From NCBI GenBank assembly GCA_028872915.1, contig JAGWNY010000015.1:1-62814 (forward strand): DNA of 62,814 nt, read 5' to 3'. Position 1 is the first letter of the stretch. Each line of letters opens with the position of its first letter. Positions 15,645-23,690 of the stretch are shown piece by piece. The translations under genes and the position numbers were made by a program. This stretch comes from Verrucomicrobiota bacterium. GTDB lineage: Bacteria; Verrucomicrobiota; Verrucomicrobiia; Limisphaerales; UBA11358. The notes under the pieces are model-generated. The model worked only from the letters and a program-made list of their open reading frames with translations. It searched no databases and was not told where the DNA came from.

Positions 15645-17077
15645 AAATAAGGGGAAAAGAGGCGGGCGGCGGCGTCCCGCAGTTTGGCCGGCACGGGACG
15701 CGCGTCCACGTCGGCCAGCGAGACCTCGCGCGCGCGCCGGATTTTTTTGCGCACAATCTTCTCCATTTCGTCGGCAAAGTTGCGTCCGTAACACTCGACG
15801 TTCAATTCAAAATTCAAACGGAGGCTCCGGGCGTCCCAGTTGGCGGAGCCGAAAAAGACCCAGTGTCCGTCCACGATCATCAATTTGGAATGGTCAAACG
15901 GCGGGGGTTGCAGCCATACGCGGCAGCCGCGCTCAAGCACCTGCCACCACATGGCCCGCGAGGCCCAATGCACAAACGGCAGGTTGTTTGCAGCGGGCAA
16001 GACGATGTCCACGCGCACGCCGCGCAACGCCGCCACGTTCAAGGCGGTCACGAGGGCGATGTCGGGCAGGAAATAAGGCGTCACAATTTGCACGGCGCTT
16101 TGGGCATCGGCGAGGGCCGCCAGCAGGGTGAGGCGCAGCTTGTCGTAGTCGGCGTCCGGTCCGTCGGTAATGGCGCGGGCAATGACGCGCCCGCGCTCCG
16201 CCAAGGCTGGAAACCAGCCTTCGCCTCCGAGCGCTTCGTTGGCGCAGAACAGCCAGTCGCTCGCGAATGCCTCCTGCAATTGGGCCACCACCGGGCCTTC
16301 GACCTGAAACTGTAAATCCTGCACGCCGCCCTTCGCCGCCGCGGCCAGGACGTGGCCGTCGCGGATGTTCATTCCGCCGGTGAAGGCAATCGTGCCGTCG
16401 GCAACCAGGGCTTTGCGGTGGTTTCTGAGGTTGATGGTGGCCACGCGCCAGGGCGTCAAGAGGGAGGCGGGGAGGAAGCGCGCAAACGGAATTTTGCGGC
16501 GATGGAGTTCGAACGTGATCGGCGGCCATGAATAGCGCAGGCCGGCGGCGTCCACGAGCACGCGGACGGCGACGCCGCGCCGGACGGCGCGTTCGAGCGC
16601 CGCGACAAATTCCCTGCCAACGCGGTCGTTGTCAAAGATATAGGTGGAGAGGGAGAGCGTCCGTTTTGCGGATTCAATGGCGGCGAGCATGGCGGGGAAC
16701 GCTTCGTCGCCGTTGACGAGGGCCCGGACCGTGTTCCCGACCGTCAAGGGCCGTTGCACGACGCGCTGGACGACCGATGCGAGCGTCTTTAAATGTTCCG
16801 CTTCAAGCTGTGGCGATTCTGAAAATTCCGAAGGGGCTTTCAGCGGGGTCATCACCCCCAATGAAACGGCGCGGCGGCGGATGCGGTTGACGCCCAGCGC
16901 GATATAGAGCAAGGGGCCGGCGACCGGGAGAAACCAGATCAATCCGAGCCACAGGGCAGCCGCGCGCGAGTCGCGTTTATGGAGCAGCGCATGGAAAGAT
17001 GCGAGCAGTGCCGCGACGAGGTCCAGGGTCGTCAGGATGCGCGGCCACGTTTCGGAAAATTTGTCGAGCCAGTTCAA
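15641..17077 (-). CDS. cls: Cardiolipin synthase (phospholipase D family)
   Basis: Two PLD motifs are present: HRKALVADGTIAFTGG in the first half and HSKLMIVDGHWVFFGSANWD in the second. They are preceded by two membrane helices (ILTTLDLVAALLASFHALL and AALWLGLIWFLPVAGPLLYI). No ATG sits in a sensible place. The TTG at 17075-17077 gives 478 residues, the normal Cls length, and begins just before the first helix; the open frame continues upstream to 17395 without family support. The stop overlaps the MbfA-like start, so the two are translationally coupled. Reaction: two phosphatidylglycerols to cardiolipin plus glycerol, at the inner membrane. Confidence 0.87.
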   Translation of the reverse strand: MNWLDKFSETWPRILTTLDLVAALLASFHALLHKRDSRAAALWLGLIWFLPVAGPLLYIALGVNRIRRRAVSLGVMTPLKAPSEFSESPQLEAEHLKTLASVVQRVVQRPLTVGNTVRALVNGDEAFPAMLAAIESAKRTLSLSTYIFDNDRVGREFVAALERAVRRGVAVRVLVDAAGLRYSWPPITFELHRRKIPFARFLPASLLTPWRVATINLRNHRKALVADGTIAFTGGMNIRDGHVLAAAAKGGVQDLQFQVEGPVVAQLQEAFASDWLFCANEALGGEGWFPALAERGRVIARAITDGPDADYDKLRLTLLAALADAQSAVQIVTPYFLPDIALVTALNVAALRGVRVDIVLPAANNLPFVHWASRAMWWQVLERGCRVWLQPPPFDHSKLMIVDGHWVFFGSANWDARSLRLNFELNVECYGRNFADEMEKIVRKKIRRAREVSLADVDARPVPAKLRDAAARLFSPYL

Positions 17078-17471
17078 GGCAGGTCGCCGTGAATGAAATG
17101 CTAGGCGCTGGAGAGCGCAAAGAAAAGCAAAGAGCGCAAAGACTGGGGGCGCATGGCGCCTTAACCCGGCCCGCCGAACGGAGACTCCGAGCGTCCCAGT
17201 TGGCGGATGCTGTCCGACGCCTCCCGAAACAAACCGCCAAACCGATGTCTTGGGCAATGGTTTTGAGCAGGACGAACACAAAATCAAGCCTGCCAGTTGC
17301 GAAATCTGCAAAAAGACCGGTGCGCCCTCGTCCATTGGGAAAGGGGATTTGAGAAAACCGTCCTGCCCGCGCTGGCACAGGCGGCACTGTAACAAGGGAC
17401 GATAGGTCCGGGATTGGAAGCGGTGGTGACGGCTGGTTATCCATGTCTCGGTTAGGGCAACTCATTTTGCG
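17078..17471. other. Non-coding spacer with a copy of a cls segment
   Basis: No intact gene is seen. At 17177-17207 there are 31 bp that match 15817-15847 inside cls (the codons around SANWDARS of the second PLD motif) with two mismatches and in the same orientation. Nearby AAAG-rich phrases (AGCGCAAAGA) look like ordinary intergenic repeats. A plus-strand frame with two Cys pairs around 17280-17390 was considered but lacks a start and is not assignable. Confidence 0.5.
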
Positions 17472-17777
17472 CTATTGCAAATCGAGGCCCAGGCGCCGCC
17501 GGTATTTCCTCTCGAACCGTTCCTCGTTCATCAAATCGGCGTCCATGAAAATCACCCTGGCTGTCGTGTCAATAAACGCATACGCATCCCAGCGGCGGCG
17601 CAAATCCGCAAACGATTCAATTTTGAGTTTGAATTTTTCGAGGATCAGCCGTTCGATGTCCACGCGCCGCCCCTTGACACAAATTTTCGCATCCCGGAGG
17701 GCGTCCGCCGCGATCCGGTCCAGTTCGTAAAGCCGATAGTCCCTGACTTTAAGCGCCGGCCTTTTTGTATCGCCCAC
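17472..17777 (-). CDS. ImmA/IrrE-like protein truncated at the metal-binding motif
   Basis: 101 residues. The middle (GRRVDIERLILEKFKLKIES) and later TARVIFMDADLMNEERFERK follow the N-terminal half of ImmA/IrrE metallopeptidases, which normally continue with RFTLAHELGH, the HExxH zinc motif. Here the equivalent place reads YRRRLGLDLQ and then stops, so both the His and the Glu are absent, as is the second half. The gene overlaps the upstream XRE gene by 29 bp, the usual arrangement of XRE/ImmA regulator pairs. It may be a non-catalytic partner, or a decayed gene. The family assignment is moderate because the hallmark motif is missing. Confidence 0.55.
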   Translation of the reverse strand: MGDTKRPALKVRDYRLYELDRIAADALRDAKICVKGRRVDIERLILEKFKLKIESFADLRRRWDAYAFIDTTARVIFMDADLMNEERFERKYRRRLGLDLQ

Positions 17778-18135
17778 TTTTGAGGTCCTGGATGATGCCG
17801 CGCAACTGGTTTTTGGTCACCTTCTCATATTCCACGGTGCGCAACATTGCCGGGATGAGGTTGTTTCCTTTTACAATCCGCTCCACGTCCGCCGGGATTT
17901 CGTCCCGGCCATGGGCTGACAGGTCGTGAAACTTGGAGTAATCCGGCGTGCCTTTTTTAAGGCCGAGGGCCTTGCAGATACGGTCTAATCCATCGGGCGG
18001 CGGCGGGGGCAGCACATCGCTTTCGATGTTGCAGTAGTTGGAGGGCTGCATGCCGATTTTGCGCGCGAATTCGCGCAGGCTCAAATCCAGCGCCAGCCTT
18101 TTAACTTTCAAGAACTGTCCGAATGTTTGTTTCAT
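17749..18135 (-). CDS. XRE-family helix-turn-helix regulator
   Basis: A 128-residue protein. Residues 5-60 form an XRE/HTH_3 domain (FGQFLKVKRLALDLSLREFA, KIGMQPSNYCNIESD), with a Pro-rich linker and a helical second half. It overlaps the ImmA-like gene by 29 bp. XRE proteins paired with ImmA-type proteases are usually autorepressors cleaved on stress or phage induction; alternatively the two form a toxin-antitoxin-like pair. An imperfect dyad lies 35 bp upstream of the start and overlaps a promoter, which fits autoregulation (inference). Confidence 0.85.
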   Translation of the reverse strand: MKQTFGQFLKVKRLALDLSLREFARKIGMQPSNYCNIESDVLPPPPPDGLDRICKALGLKKGTPDYSKFHDLSAHGRDEIPADVERIVKGNNLIPAMLRTVEYEKVTKNQLRGIIQDLKSGRYKKAGA

Positions 18136-18169
18136 GGCATTGCGCCTTGCGGCGGTTGGATGTTGTCGT

Positions 18170-18191
18170 ATGTTCTAAACGAATATAACAT
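18170..18191. promoter_or_regulatory. Candidate operator for the XRE regulator
   Basis: The 22-bp imperfect dyad has arms ATGTTnTA and TAnAACAT around a 6-base centre. It overlaps the probable -10 box of the promoter for the XRE/ImmA pair, so bound repressor would block transcription. No experimental support. Confidence 0.5.
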
Positions 18192-18209
18192 TTCGGTTTT
18201 GTGGCGCAA
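18182..18209 (-). promoter_or_regulatory. Probable promoter of the XRE/ImmA pair
   Basis: On the minus strand TTGCGC (18204-18209) and TATATT (18182-18187) are separated by 16 bp, a fair sigma-70 type promoter, about 50 bp upstream of the XRE start. It overlaps the dyad at 18170-18191. Confidence 0.4.
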
Positions 18210-18446
18210 GCGCAATCCAAAATTCTTTTGCGGGCGATTTTGCGGCAACTCAGGCCGGTTGGAAGCCGGGTGCGCTGCCGGGCGGCCAAAAAATCAATTG
18301 GCGCGTTGCAGGCGTTGATGCGGGCGGATTGCTCGCGCCGGAGCAGAAACCGCATTGGCGCGGCAAGATAAACCACCGTTTTCAATTCGGCTTCATTTTT
18401 GCCGCGGCTGTTTTTGGAATCAAGGCAATGGCGCTTGTTCCGGCTT
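18192..18446. other. Spacer between XRE promoter and the beta-propeller gene
   Basis: Together with the promoter region, the gene-free stretch runs from 18136 to 18446. A minus-strand open frame across it has no recognisable domain and runs into the 3' part of the upstream gene. Nothing further is supported. Confidence 0.4.
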
Positions 18447-20801
18447 TCATTGCACCTGGAAGTTGACCTTGAGGACGGCTGCATTTTTCGCCTCGTCGCG
18501 GGCGCGCACGAGCAGGCTGTGCGAGCCTTTTTCAAGGCCGTTGAGGGCAATCGCAAACGTTTTGTTGGTTGAGTCGAAAATCAAATCGTCCGGCCGCATG
18601 GCCACTGGCGCCTTGCCGTCCAGGGAATAGGATGCCGAGGCAATGACGCTTGCGCCATCCACCGCGCTCACGACAATCCGCGCGCTTCCGTCCTTGATGG
18701 TTTCCTGTTGCAGGGCGAGCGCGGGAGGCGTGTTATCAATGAGAAAAGGTTCGCTGAGGGCTTCGGCGTCGAGGGCGGTTGCCGGGGTGTTGGACGGCAG
18801 GTCCGACGCCCTGACGCGGACGACATAAAAGCCCTGGGGGAAGCCGGTGCTATCGAAGGAATAAAAGGTGTCGGTTGTCTTTTTGGCCAAGGTGGTCCAT
18901 TGTTTTTCGTCCTGGCCGCGGATGGCGACGGAATAATCCAGCTTATCGCCATTTGGATCATGCGCCTCCCATACCACGGTGCAGAGGCCCGGCGCGCGCG
19001 TCAACCTGACGGGGGGCTGCATGAACATGGCGACGGCGCCGATGGCGGGATTTCCGCGCCCGGGGGCAGCCGGATCGCCGTGGAGCAATTCCTGGAGGTT
19101 GACCGATTGGCCGTCCATTTGAGGGATGGGCATTTTGGCAATTCCGAAGCCCTGGGTGATGACCTTGACGCGCGCAATGACGGGGGGCGCATTGAAGTTC
19201 TGGTAATAAAACCGGAGGCGGCGCAATTGAGGATTGGCGGCGGAATTGGCGCCGCCGATAAAGCGCACGCGGAACTGCAAGTAGCGCGCGGCGGGGCTGC
19301 TTACGGCCAATTCATTGCCGAAGGGCCGCGGCTTGGACCAGTCGCTCCAGGTCTTTCCGGGCTTTTCTGTATTGCCCGAACGGGTGGAAAATTCCAGGCT
19401 GCCGCCGGAGGCGGCCGTGCCTTGGGGATGCAACCTGCCCCACTGGCTTTTCTGCGTGGCATCAAAAGCCGCGGACGTGTACGTCCCGCTACGCGCCAGT
19501 GAAAAGTCGAGCCGATATAACTTTCCCGGATGACTGGTTGCGGCAAAATAGCGCCCGGGTTTTTCCCTGTCCGGCAACAGCGCCGCCACCTGCGCCCCAT
19601 CATCGGTTTGTTGCAGCAACGTCCAATGATTCCGGTCGGAAATGGAATAAATCCGGCCTTTGTCACCCGTCCCGGCCAGCAACCGTCCGTTCGGCAGCAA
19701 CAACATCGAATAAATGGCCTCGCCGGGAGCGCTCCAATAACGTTCGTAAAATCCATTGGTATTGATGCGATAAATAGCACCTTCGGAGGGTCCGCCCCCT
19801 TTCGTCTCATCAGATGGATGCAATAACGCGGCCATATTCGGCATTCCCGGCATCGCAGCCATGCCGCCTTGCGCCGGCACGGCCATTTTGGCGGCATCGG
19901 GCAATTTGGGATGGGTCGCATCGGCATTCGCGCCTGGAGTTTTTGGCCCTGTATTTTCACTCATAATCCCGCCGAAGGCCTGCCCGAGGGAAATTGTGAG
20001 CGGATGAGGGACTGATGACGCATTTTCGCCGGCTTTTCCGGCGAACGTTGAGACATAAATCGTCCCATCCTTTGCGACGGCGATTTGATGGATTTCCTTT
20101 TCCCCGGAATTGAATATGACGAAACCATGATCCGCCTTGTCAATCTGGTAAAGATAACCATGGGGGCTGGTACCGGCGAGCAGGCGGCCATTGGCGTCCC
20201 AGGCGAGGGCGGTGATGTTTGCCTCGGCGCATTCAAAGTAGGTCGCGGCCGTGGCCGGCGCGTGGCCGCCGGGGGGAATGCGGAGAATTTTTCCATGATC
20301 GCCCGTGGCGAGATACAGCGAGCCATCGGGACCAAATGACATGGCCCAGATATAGCGTTCGCCGGGGCTGCAATAGACTTGGGCGCTGCCGTCGGGGTTG
20401 AGGCGATAGACGCGGCCATCGGGCGAGGACGCGGCGTAGAGGCGTCCTTTCGCATCCACGGCGAGGGCATGGATCATGACTTCGTTTGGAGAAAAGAAAG
20501 CAGAGAGCTTTCCGTCAGGGGCAAGTTTATAAACGGTTCCCTTGTTGCCGGTGCCCAAAAAGAGATCGCCTTTGCGGTCCTGCGCGGCGGCCCAGATGAT
20601 GGGATCGGTTACGGTGGCCAGATTCGTGATGGCGGGCGCCAATTTCAGACGGCCATCGCTGTCCAAGGATACGTTCTTGAATTTTCCGGCGCTGAATGCG
20701 GCGAAGGTGTCATCGGTCACTTTTTCGGTAACCACGGCCCTTGCGCATGGGGCCAGGGACGCGGCAGCCAAGGCCGCCATGAACAGCATCGTCTTTTTCA
20801 T
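18447..20801 (-). CDS. Secreted beta-propeller protein with C-terminal beta-sandwich region
   Basis: The start ATG at 20799-20801 gives 784 residues with a signal peptide (MLFMAALAAASLAPCARA). The N-terminal 400 residues contain repeated blade motifs of the type DxxGxLYxATxxxGxIYRL (DRKGDLFLGTGNKGTVYKL, DAKGRLYAASSPDGRVYRL, GPDGSLYLATGDHGKILRI, DANGRLLAGTSPHGYLYQI), as in SMP-30 or two-component-regulator propellers. The C-terminal part has Fn3/Ig-like segments (GFYVVRVRASDLPSN, LIDNTPPAL). The start overlaps the stop of the S55 peptidase (ATGA), so the pair is coupled. It probably acts outside the cytoplasm, perhaps as substrate or partner of that peptidase. Its ligand is unknown. Confidence 0.8.
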   Translation of the reverse strand: MKKTMLFMAALAAASLAPCARAVVTEKVTDDTFAAFSAGKFKNVSLDSDGRLKLAPAITNLATVTDPIIWAAAQDRKGDLFLGTGNKGTVYKLAPDGKLSAFFSPNEVMIHALAVDAKGRLYAASSPDGRVYRLNPDGSAQVYCSPGERYIWAMSFGPDGSLYLATGDHGKILRIPPGGHAPATAATYFECAEANITALAWDANGRLLAGTSPHGYLYQIDKADHGFVIFNSGEKEIHQIAVAKDGTIYVSTFAGKAGENASSVPHPLTISLGQAFGGIMSENTGPKTPGANADATHPKLPDAAKMAVPAQGGMAAMPGMPNMAALLHPSDETKGGGPSEGAIYRINTNGFYERYWSAPGEAIYSMLLLPNGRLLAGTGDKGRIYSISDRNHWTLLQQTDDGAQVAALLPDREKPGRYFAATSHPGKLYRLDFSLARSGTYTSAAFDATQKSQWGRLHPQGTAASGGSLEFSTRSGNTEKPGKTWSDWSKPRPFGNELAVSSPAARYLQFRVRFIGGANSAANPQLRRLRFYYQNFNAPPVIARVKVITQGFGIAKMPIPQMDGQSVNLQELLHGDPAAPGRGNPAIGAVAMFMQPPVRLTRAPGLCTVVWEAHDPNGDKLDYSVAIRGQDEKQWTTLAKKTTDTFYSFDSTGFPQGFYVVRVRASDLPSNTPATALDAEALSEPFLIDNTPPALALQQETIKDGSARIVVSAVDGASVIASASYSLDGKAPVAMRPDDLIFDSTNKTFAIALNGLEKGSHSLLVRARDEAKNAAVLKVNFQVQ

Positions 20802-22582
20802 TTGATCCTTACTGGTAATGTCATTTCTCCGCTGAACGTTCCCGCGACCGGGAGGTTCGTCTCCCACAATGTCACGCGGCTGAGCGTGGGGATTTGTTCG
20901 GTGGCGTTTGGCGACTGAAACTGCGCCATGACGGATGGCGGCAGGTCCGGCAAATTTGTTCCCTCGACGGCCAGGCCGGGTGTCATTTCCACCAGCTTGA
21001 CGCAGATGTCCTGATGGGAGCGGGTCAGCCGAAGGCGATCGAGGACCTGGGCGAACGACTGGGGCGGGACGGGAGGCGGCTCGTCCATTCGGAGGGCGGC
21101 GTCGGCATCTCCGACAAAGAGTTGCACCTGGCCTGGCTGCAAATCCGGGGGAATGGGCACTGAAACCGGAATGGCTGACGGCTCGCCGTGATAATTGCGG
21201 AGGCCAATGACGGCGTGAAGCGTATCGCCGGGCGCCGCTATATTTTGGTCAATGTCCAGGGATTGGAGCCAACTGGCCTTCTCGCCGTCCGCCTGCCGCG
21301 CGTCAAACGTGAGCGATGCCACGTCCGGAAATTTGCAGGGATTATTCAAAAGCGCGGCGTAAAGCATCATTTGCCGGATGGCCAGATCGAATCCGCCGCT
21401 CATTCCGCTGGCGGCGTCGGAAAGTTCGACGGGCTTGTAGCCGGGCACGGTCAGGGTCGTTTTCAGGAAAATGGTGCGCTGCTGCCGGGCTTCCACCGTT
21501 GCGTAAAAAGAGCCGAAAAGCGTAATGGCCGTCAACATTGGGGAAATCATCGGGTTTTGGAACATCTCGCCCTGGAACGTCCTGGTTTTTCCGCCGGGAG
21601 CTTGGAGATGAACTTCCACGTGTGTGGTGCGGGGCTTGCGCCCAATTTCTCCGGCGATGCCGGTGAGGCGGTCCTGGTAAATCGTGCCTATGATCGGGCC
21701 AATATTTGGCAACTTGAACGATTCCAGATACGATTGCACCACGGTGATGATTTCCGCCGGGGCCATGGGCATCTCTTCCGGGCCACCCTCCAAAAATGGA
21801 TGCCCAAAGGCCAGAATCCGGTTTCCGTCCCGCCATGTCACGGTGCCGGTACCCGCGAAATCAAAATCGCCGCTCATCAAGACGCCGGAAACCGCGGAGC
21901 CTGGTTGCAAGTTTGTGTCCATGTCCATGGCTGGCGCGGGGCCTGAAGGGGCCTGCATCACCTGCAATCCCAAGGCGGCCAACCGCGATGAAAATCTGGC
22001 CAGGACGGCCGCGGGGACGCCGGAAACAAAAAGGGGCGTGGGGAGGGGCCGCATGGCTGACTGGAGGTCGGGCAGGGAGGGCGCGCCATCGGCTGCCGGA
22101 CCACTGAGCCATTCGGGGCCGCCGGCCATGTTCCCTTGGGCCCACCCTTCGGTTGCTGGCGCCGGCGGATAATTGCTTTCCACTTCGAGCATCTGTTCAA
22201 TGGGTGTGACGCCAAAAATATCCTGTTTTTTGGGCAGAAAAAATCCATAGGCGTAGGCGCCGATTAATTTGCCATGAATGAACACGGGGCTGCCGCTCAT
22301 GCCGGCGACCGGCCCGGTGAGGATGTTCGCGGGGTCCAGCCCTTTGCAAATGATGACGGGACGCTTCGGTCCGATAAAATTCCGCGCGATACCGACCACC
22401 TGCATCGGAAACGTGTCGATCCGCTGTCCCGACACCACGGTATGCCATTCGCCTTTCATCCCGGCCTTGATATCCGACAGGGGCATGATGGGCATGGAGG
22501 CGGGCGCCGCCACGGGAAGCAGGAGGAATGCAATGATGGCGCCGACGGGAAAAATTGAGGGAGATACTTTTACTTTCATCAC
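20798..22582 (-). CDS. SpoIVB-like S55 family peptidase
   Basis: A 594-residue protein with an N-terminal signal or anchor (VGAIIAFLLLPVAAPA). Residues 35-50 (LSDIKAGMKGEWHTVVSG) and 94-99 (GMSGSP, with the presumed catalytic Ser) are the core motifs of peptidase S55. The family is named after Bacillus SpoIVB, a serine protease that triggers signalling across the forespore membrane. Similar proteins occur in non-sporulating Verrucomicrobia and Acidobacteria, usually of unknown target. The middle part (GDFDFAGTGTVTWRDGNRIL, AFGHPFLEGG) is also typical. It is coupled by a 4-bp overlap to the propeller gene. The start could also be the second ATG one codon later. Confidence 0.87.
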   Translation of the reverse strand: MMKVKVSPSIFPVGAIIAFLLLPVAAPASMPIMPLSDIKAGMKGEWHTVVSGQRIDTFPMQVVGIARNFIGPKRPVIICKGLDPANILTGPVAGMSGSPVFIHGKLIGAYAYGFFLPKKQDIFGVTPIEQMLEVESNYPPAPATEGWAQGNMAGGPEWLSGPAADGAPSLPDLQSAMRPLPTPLFVSGVPAAVLARFSSRLAALGLQVMQAPSGPAPAMDMDTNLQPGSAVSGVLMSGDFDFAGTGTVTWRDGNRILAFGHPFLEGGPEEMPMAPAEIITVVQSYLESFKLPNIGPIIGTIYQDRLTGIAGEIGRKPRTTHVEVHLQAPGGKTRTFQGEMFQNPMISPMLTAITLFGSFYATVEARQQRTIFLKTTLTVPGYKPVELSDAASGMSGGFDLAIRQMMLYAALLNNPCKFPDVASLTFDARQADGEKASWLQSLDIDQNIAAPGDTLHAVIGLRNYHGEPSAIPVSVPIPPDLQPGQVQLFVGDADAALRMDEPPPVPPQSFAQVLDRLRLTRSHQDICVKLVEMTPGLAVEGTNLPDLPPSVMAQFQSPNATEQIPTLSRVTLWETNLPVAGTFSGEMTLPVRIK

Positions 22583-22674
22583 AGCTTTTGCGATTCAATC
22601 CAAATCCGCAACGGCTCTGAAAATCGGGGCGATATTGATTCGGTTCGTTCCCTGGCACAAGCACAAAAAGCCAG

Positions 22675-22733
22675 GGCACGGATTGGATGATTGCCTTCCG
22701 GCGGGAAGCTGGTTGAATGGCGGCATGGCCATG
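22675..22733. repeat. Perfect 59-bp direct repeat, copy 1 (partner 26960-27018)
   Basis: Identical over 59 bp to 26960-27018, same orientation, 4285 bp apart. It ends with GGCATGGCCATG, the start codons of the chimeric gene at 22725. In copy 2 the same ATG leads nowhere. The two copies bracket the mosaic region. Confidence 0.97.
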
Positions 22734-23690
22734 GAGGCGGCGGAATTTAAAAGGGTTGTCATCGTCAACAGTCTGCGGAGGTGCCGGCTTTTTGCCGGCC
22801 TGCCGGCGTTCGACCTGGAGGCAATCGCGGAGGTCTCCGTCTTGAAGACGCTTCAGGCGGGGACGAAAAGCGTGCCTAACGCCAGCAGCGGGTCGTCGGC
22901 GAGCGCGCCGCAGCTTTGGGTCCAGGAGCCGAAATGGACGCCCAACAACTATTGGGTCGTGGCGTATGGGCAGGTGGACGCCACCGCCAGCAGCCAACAG
23001 GTTCTTTGCGACCAATATATGATTGCAGGAGGAGTTGGCGACGACACCCAAACTGGCGGCGTGCTTGGCACGCTGGACCCGGAGGGTCTCAACAACAACG
23101 TGTCTCCCGGCAACAATCCTTCGTCAGGCACAGTATTTACGATGAATGACCAAACCACGAGGAATGAGCTGCGCATGTATCTGGCCAATTCCAGATTTGA
23201 AAACTTCTATTATTTCGGGCACGGCAGCGCCTCTTCCATTAGCGACTGGGGATCAGACGGATTGACGCGGGACCAGATTTCCTTTGCGCTTGGCAACGTG
23301 CCATTGGGCTATCCCATCATTCACGCGGCTCTGCATCCGTACCGTTTCGTATTTCTGGACGGCTGCGACACCGCCGCCGGCAACCTCAGTGAAGCGTTTG
23401 GCATTCCGGCCATGGCCTTGAGCACCAACAATTTTGCATCCCAAGGACTCGAATCCCGCGCCTTTGTGGGCTTTAAAGCGACGAAGCTGGACCTGAACTT
23501 TGCCACTTGGCAGGGTTATTCTCTCATGACGGGATTTTTCCTGTCCGATTGGTTAAGCGGGGCTGTGAATGTGCAAACTTGCGTAAACAACGCCGAAAAT
23601 GACGCGCATAACACGGGCGCTAATATGGATTCGTCCGCAGTGGTTTATGGCGCTGCGGACATGTATAGCGGAACTATCACCCGACCGTGA
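22725..23690 (+). CDS. Chimeric protein: CRP-like N-terminal fragment plus caspase/CHAT-like domain
   Basis: 321 residues from the ATG at 22725. Residues 1-45 (SLRRCRLFAGLPAFDLEAIA, then VLKTLQAG) look like the opening of a CRP/FNR cyclic-nucleotide-binding domain that then stops. From about residue 47 the sequence is unrelated. It carries YYFGHGS (His166) and FVFLDGCDTA (Cys214) followed by RAFVGFKAT, the spacing and context of the His-Cys dyad of caspase-like, CHAT and gingipain-type peptidases. The native N-terminus of the peptidase part is missing, and no signal peptide is present. The tail (MDSSAVVYGAADMYSGTITRP) recurs in the two genes downstream. The stop overlaps the next start (GTGA). 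It is probably a recombination product; activity is uncertain. Confidence 0.6.
   Translation: MAMEAAEFKRVVIVNSLRRCRLFAGLPAFDLEAIAEVSVLKTLQAGTKSVPNASSGSSASAPQLWVQEPKWTPNNYWVVAYGQVDATASSQQVLCDQYMIAGGVGDDTQTGGVLGTLDPEGLNNNVSPGNNPSSGTVFTMNDQTTRNELRMYLANSRFENFYYFGHGSASSISDWGSDGLTRDQISFALGNVPLGYPIIHAALHPYRFVFLDGCDTAAGNLSEAFGIPAMALSTNNFASQGLESRAFVGFKATKLDLNFATWQGYSLMTGFFLSDWLSGAVNVQTCVNNAENDAHNTGANMDSSAVVYGAADMYSGTITRP

Noticed and set aside
17227-17400. Plus-strand frame with two Cys pairs (SCEICKKTG and SCPRWHRRHC) as a small zinc-ribbon protein
   Set aside because: There is no start codon or ribosome binding site in the proper place, and the frame breaks shortly before. It may be an old fragment but cannot be supported.
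18101-18556. A 151-codon minus frame across the XRE promoter region
   Set aside because: It crosses the probable promoter and dyad, overlaps two better genes and has no domain.
22278-22724. Upstream extension of the caspase-like chimera
   Set aside because: This part is antisense to the S55 peptidase gene. The ATG at 22725 in the 59-bp repeat is the sensible start.
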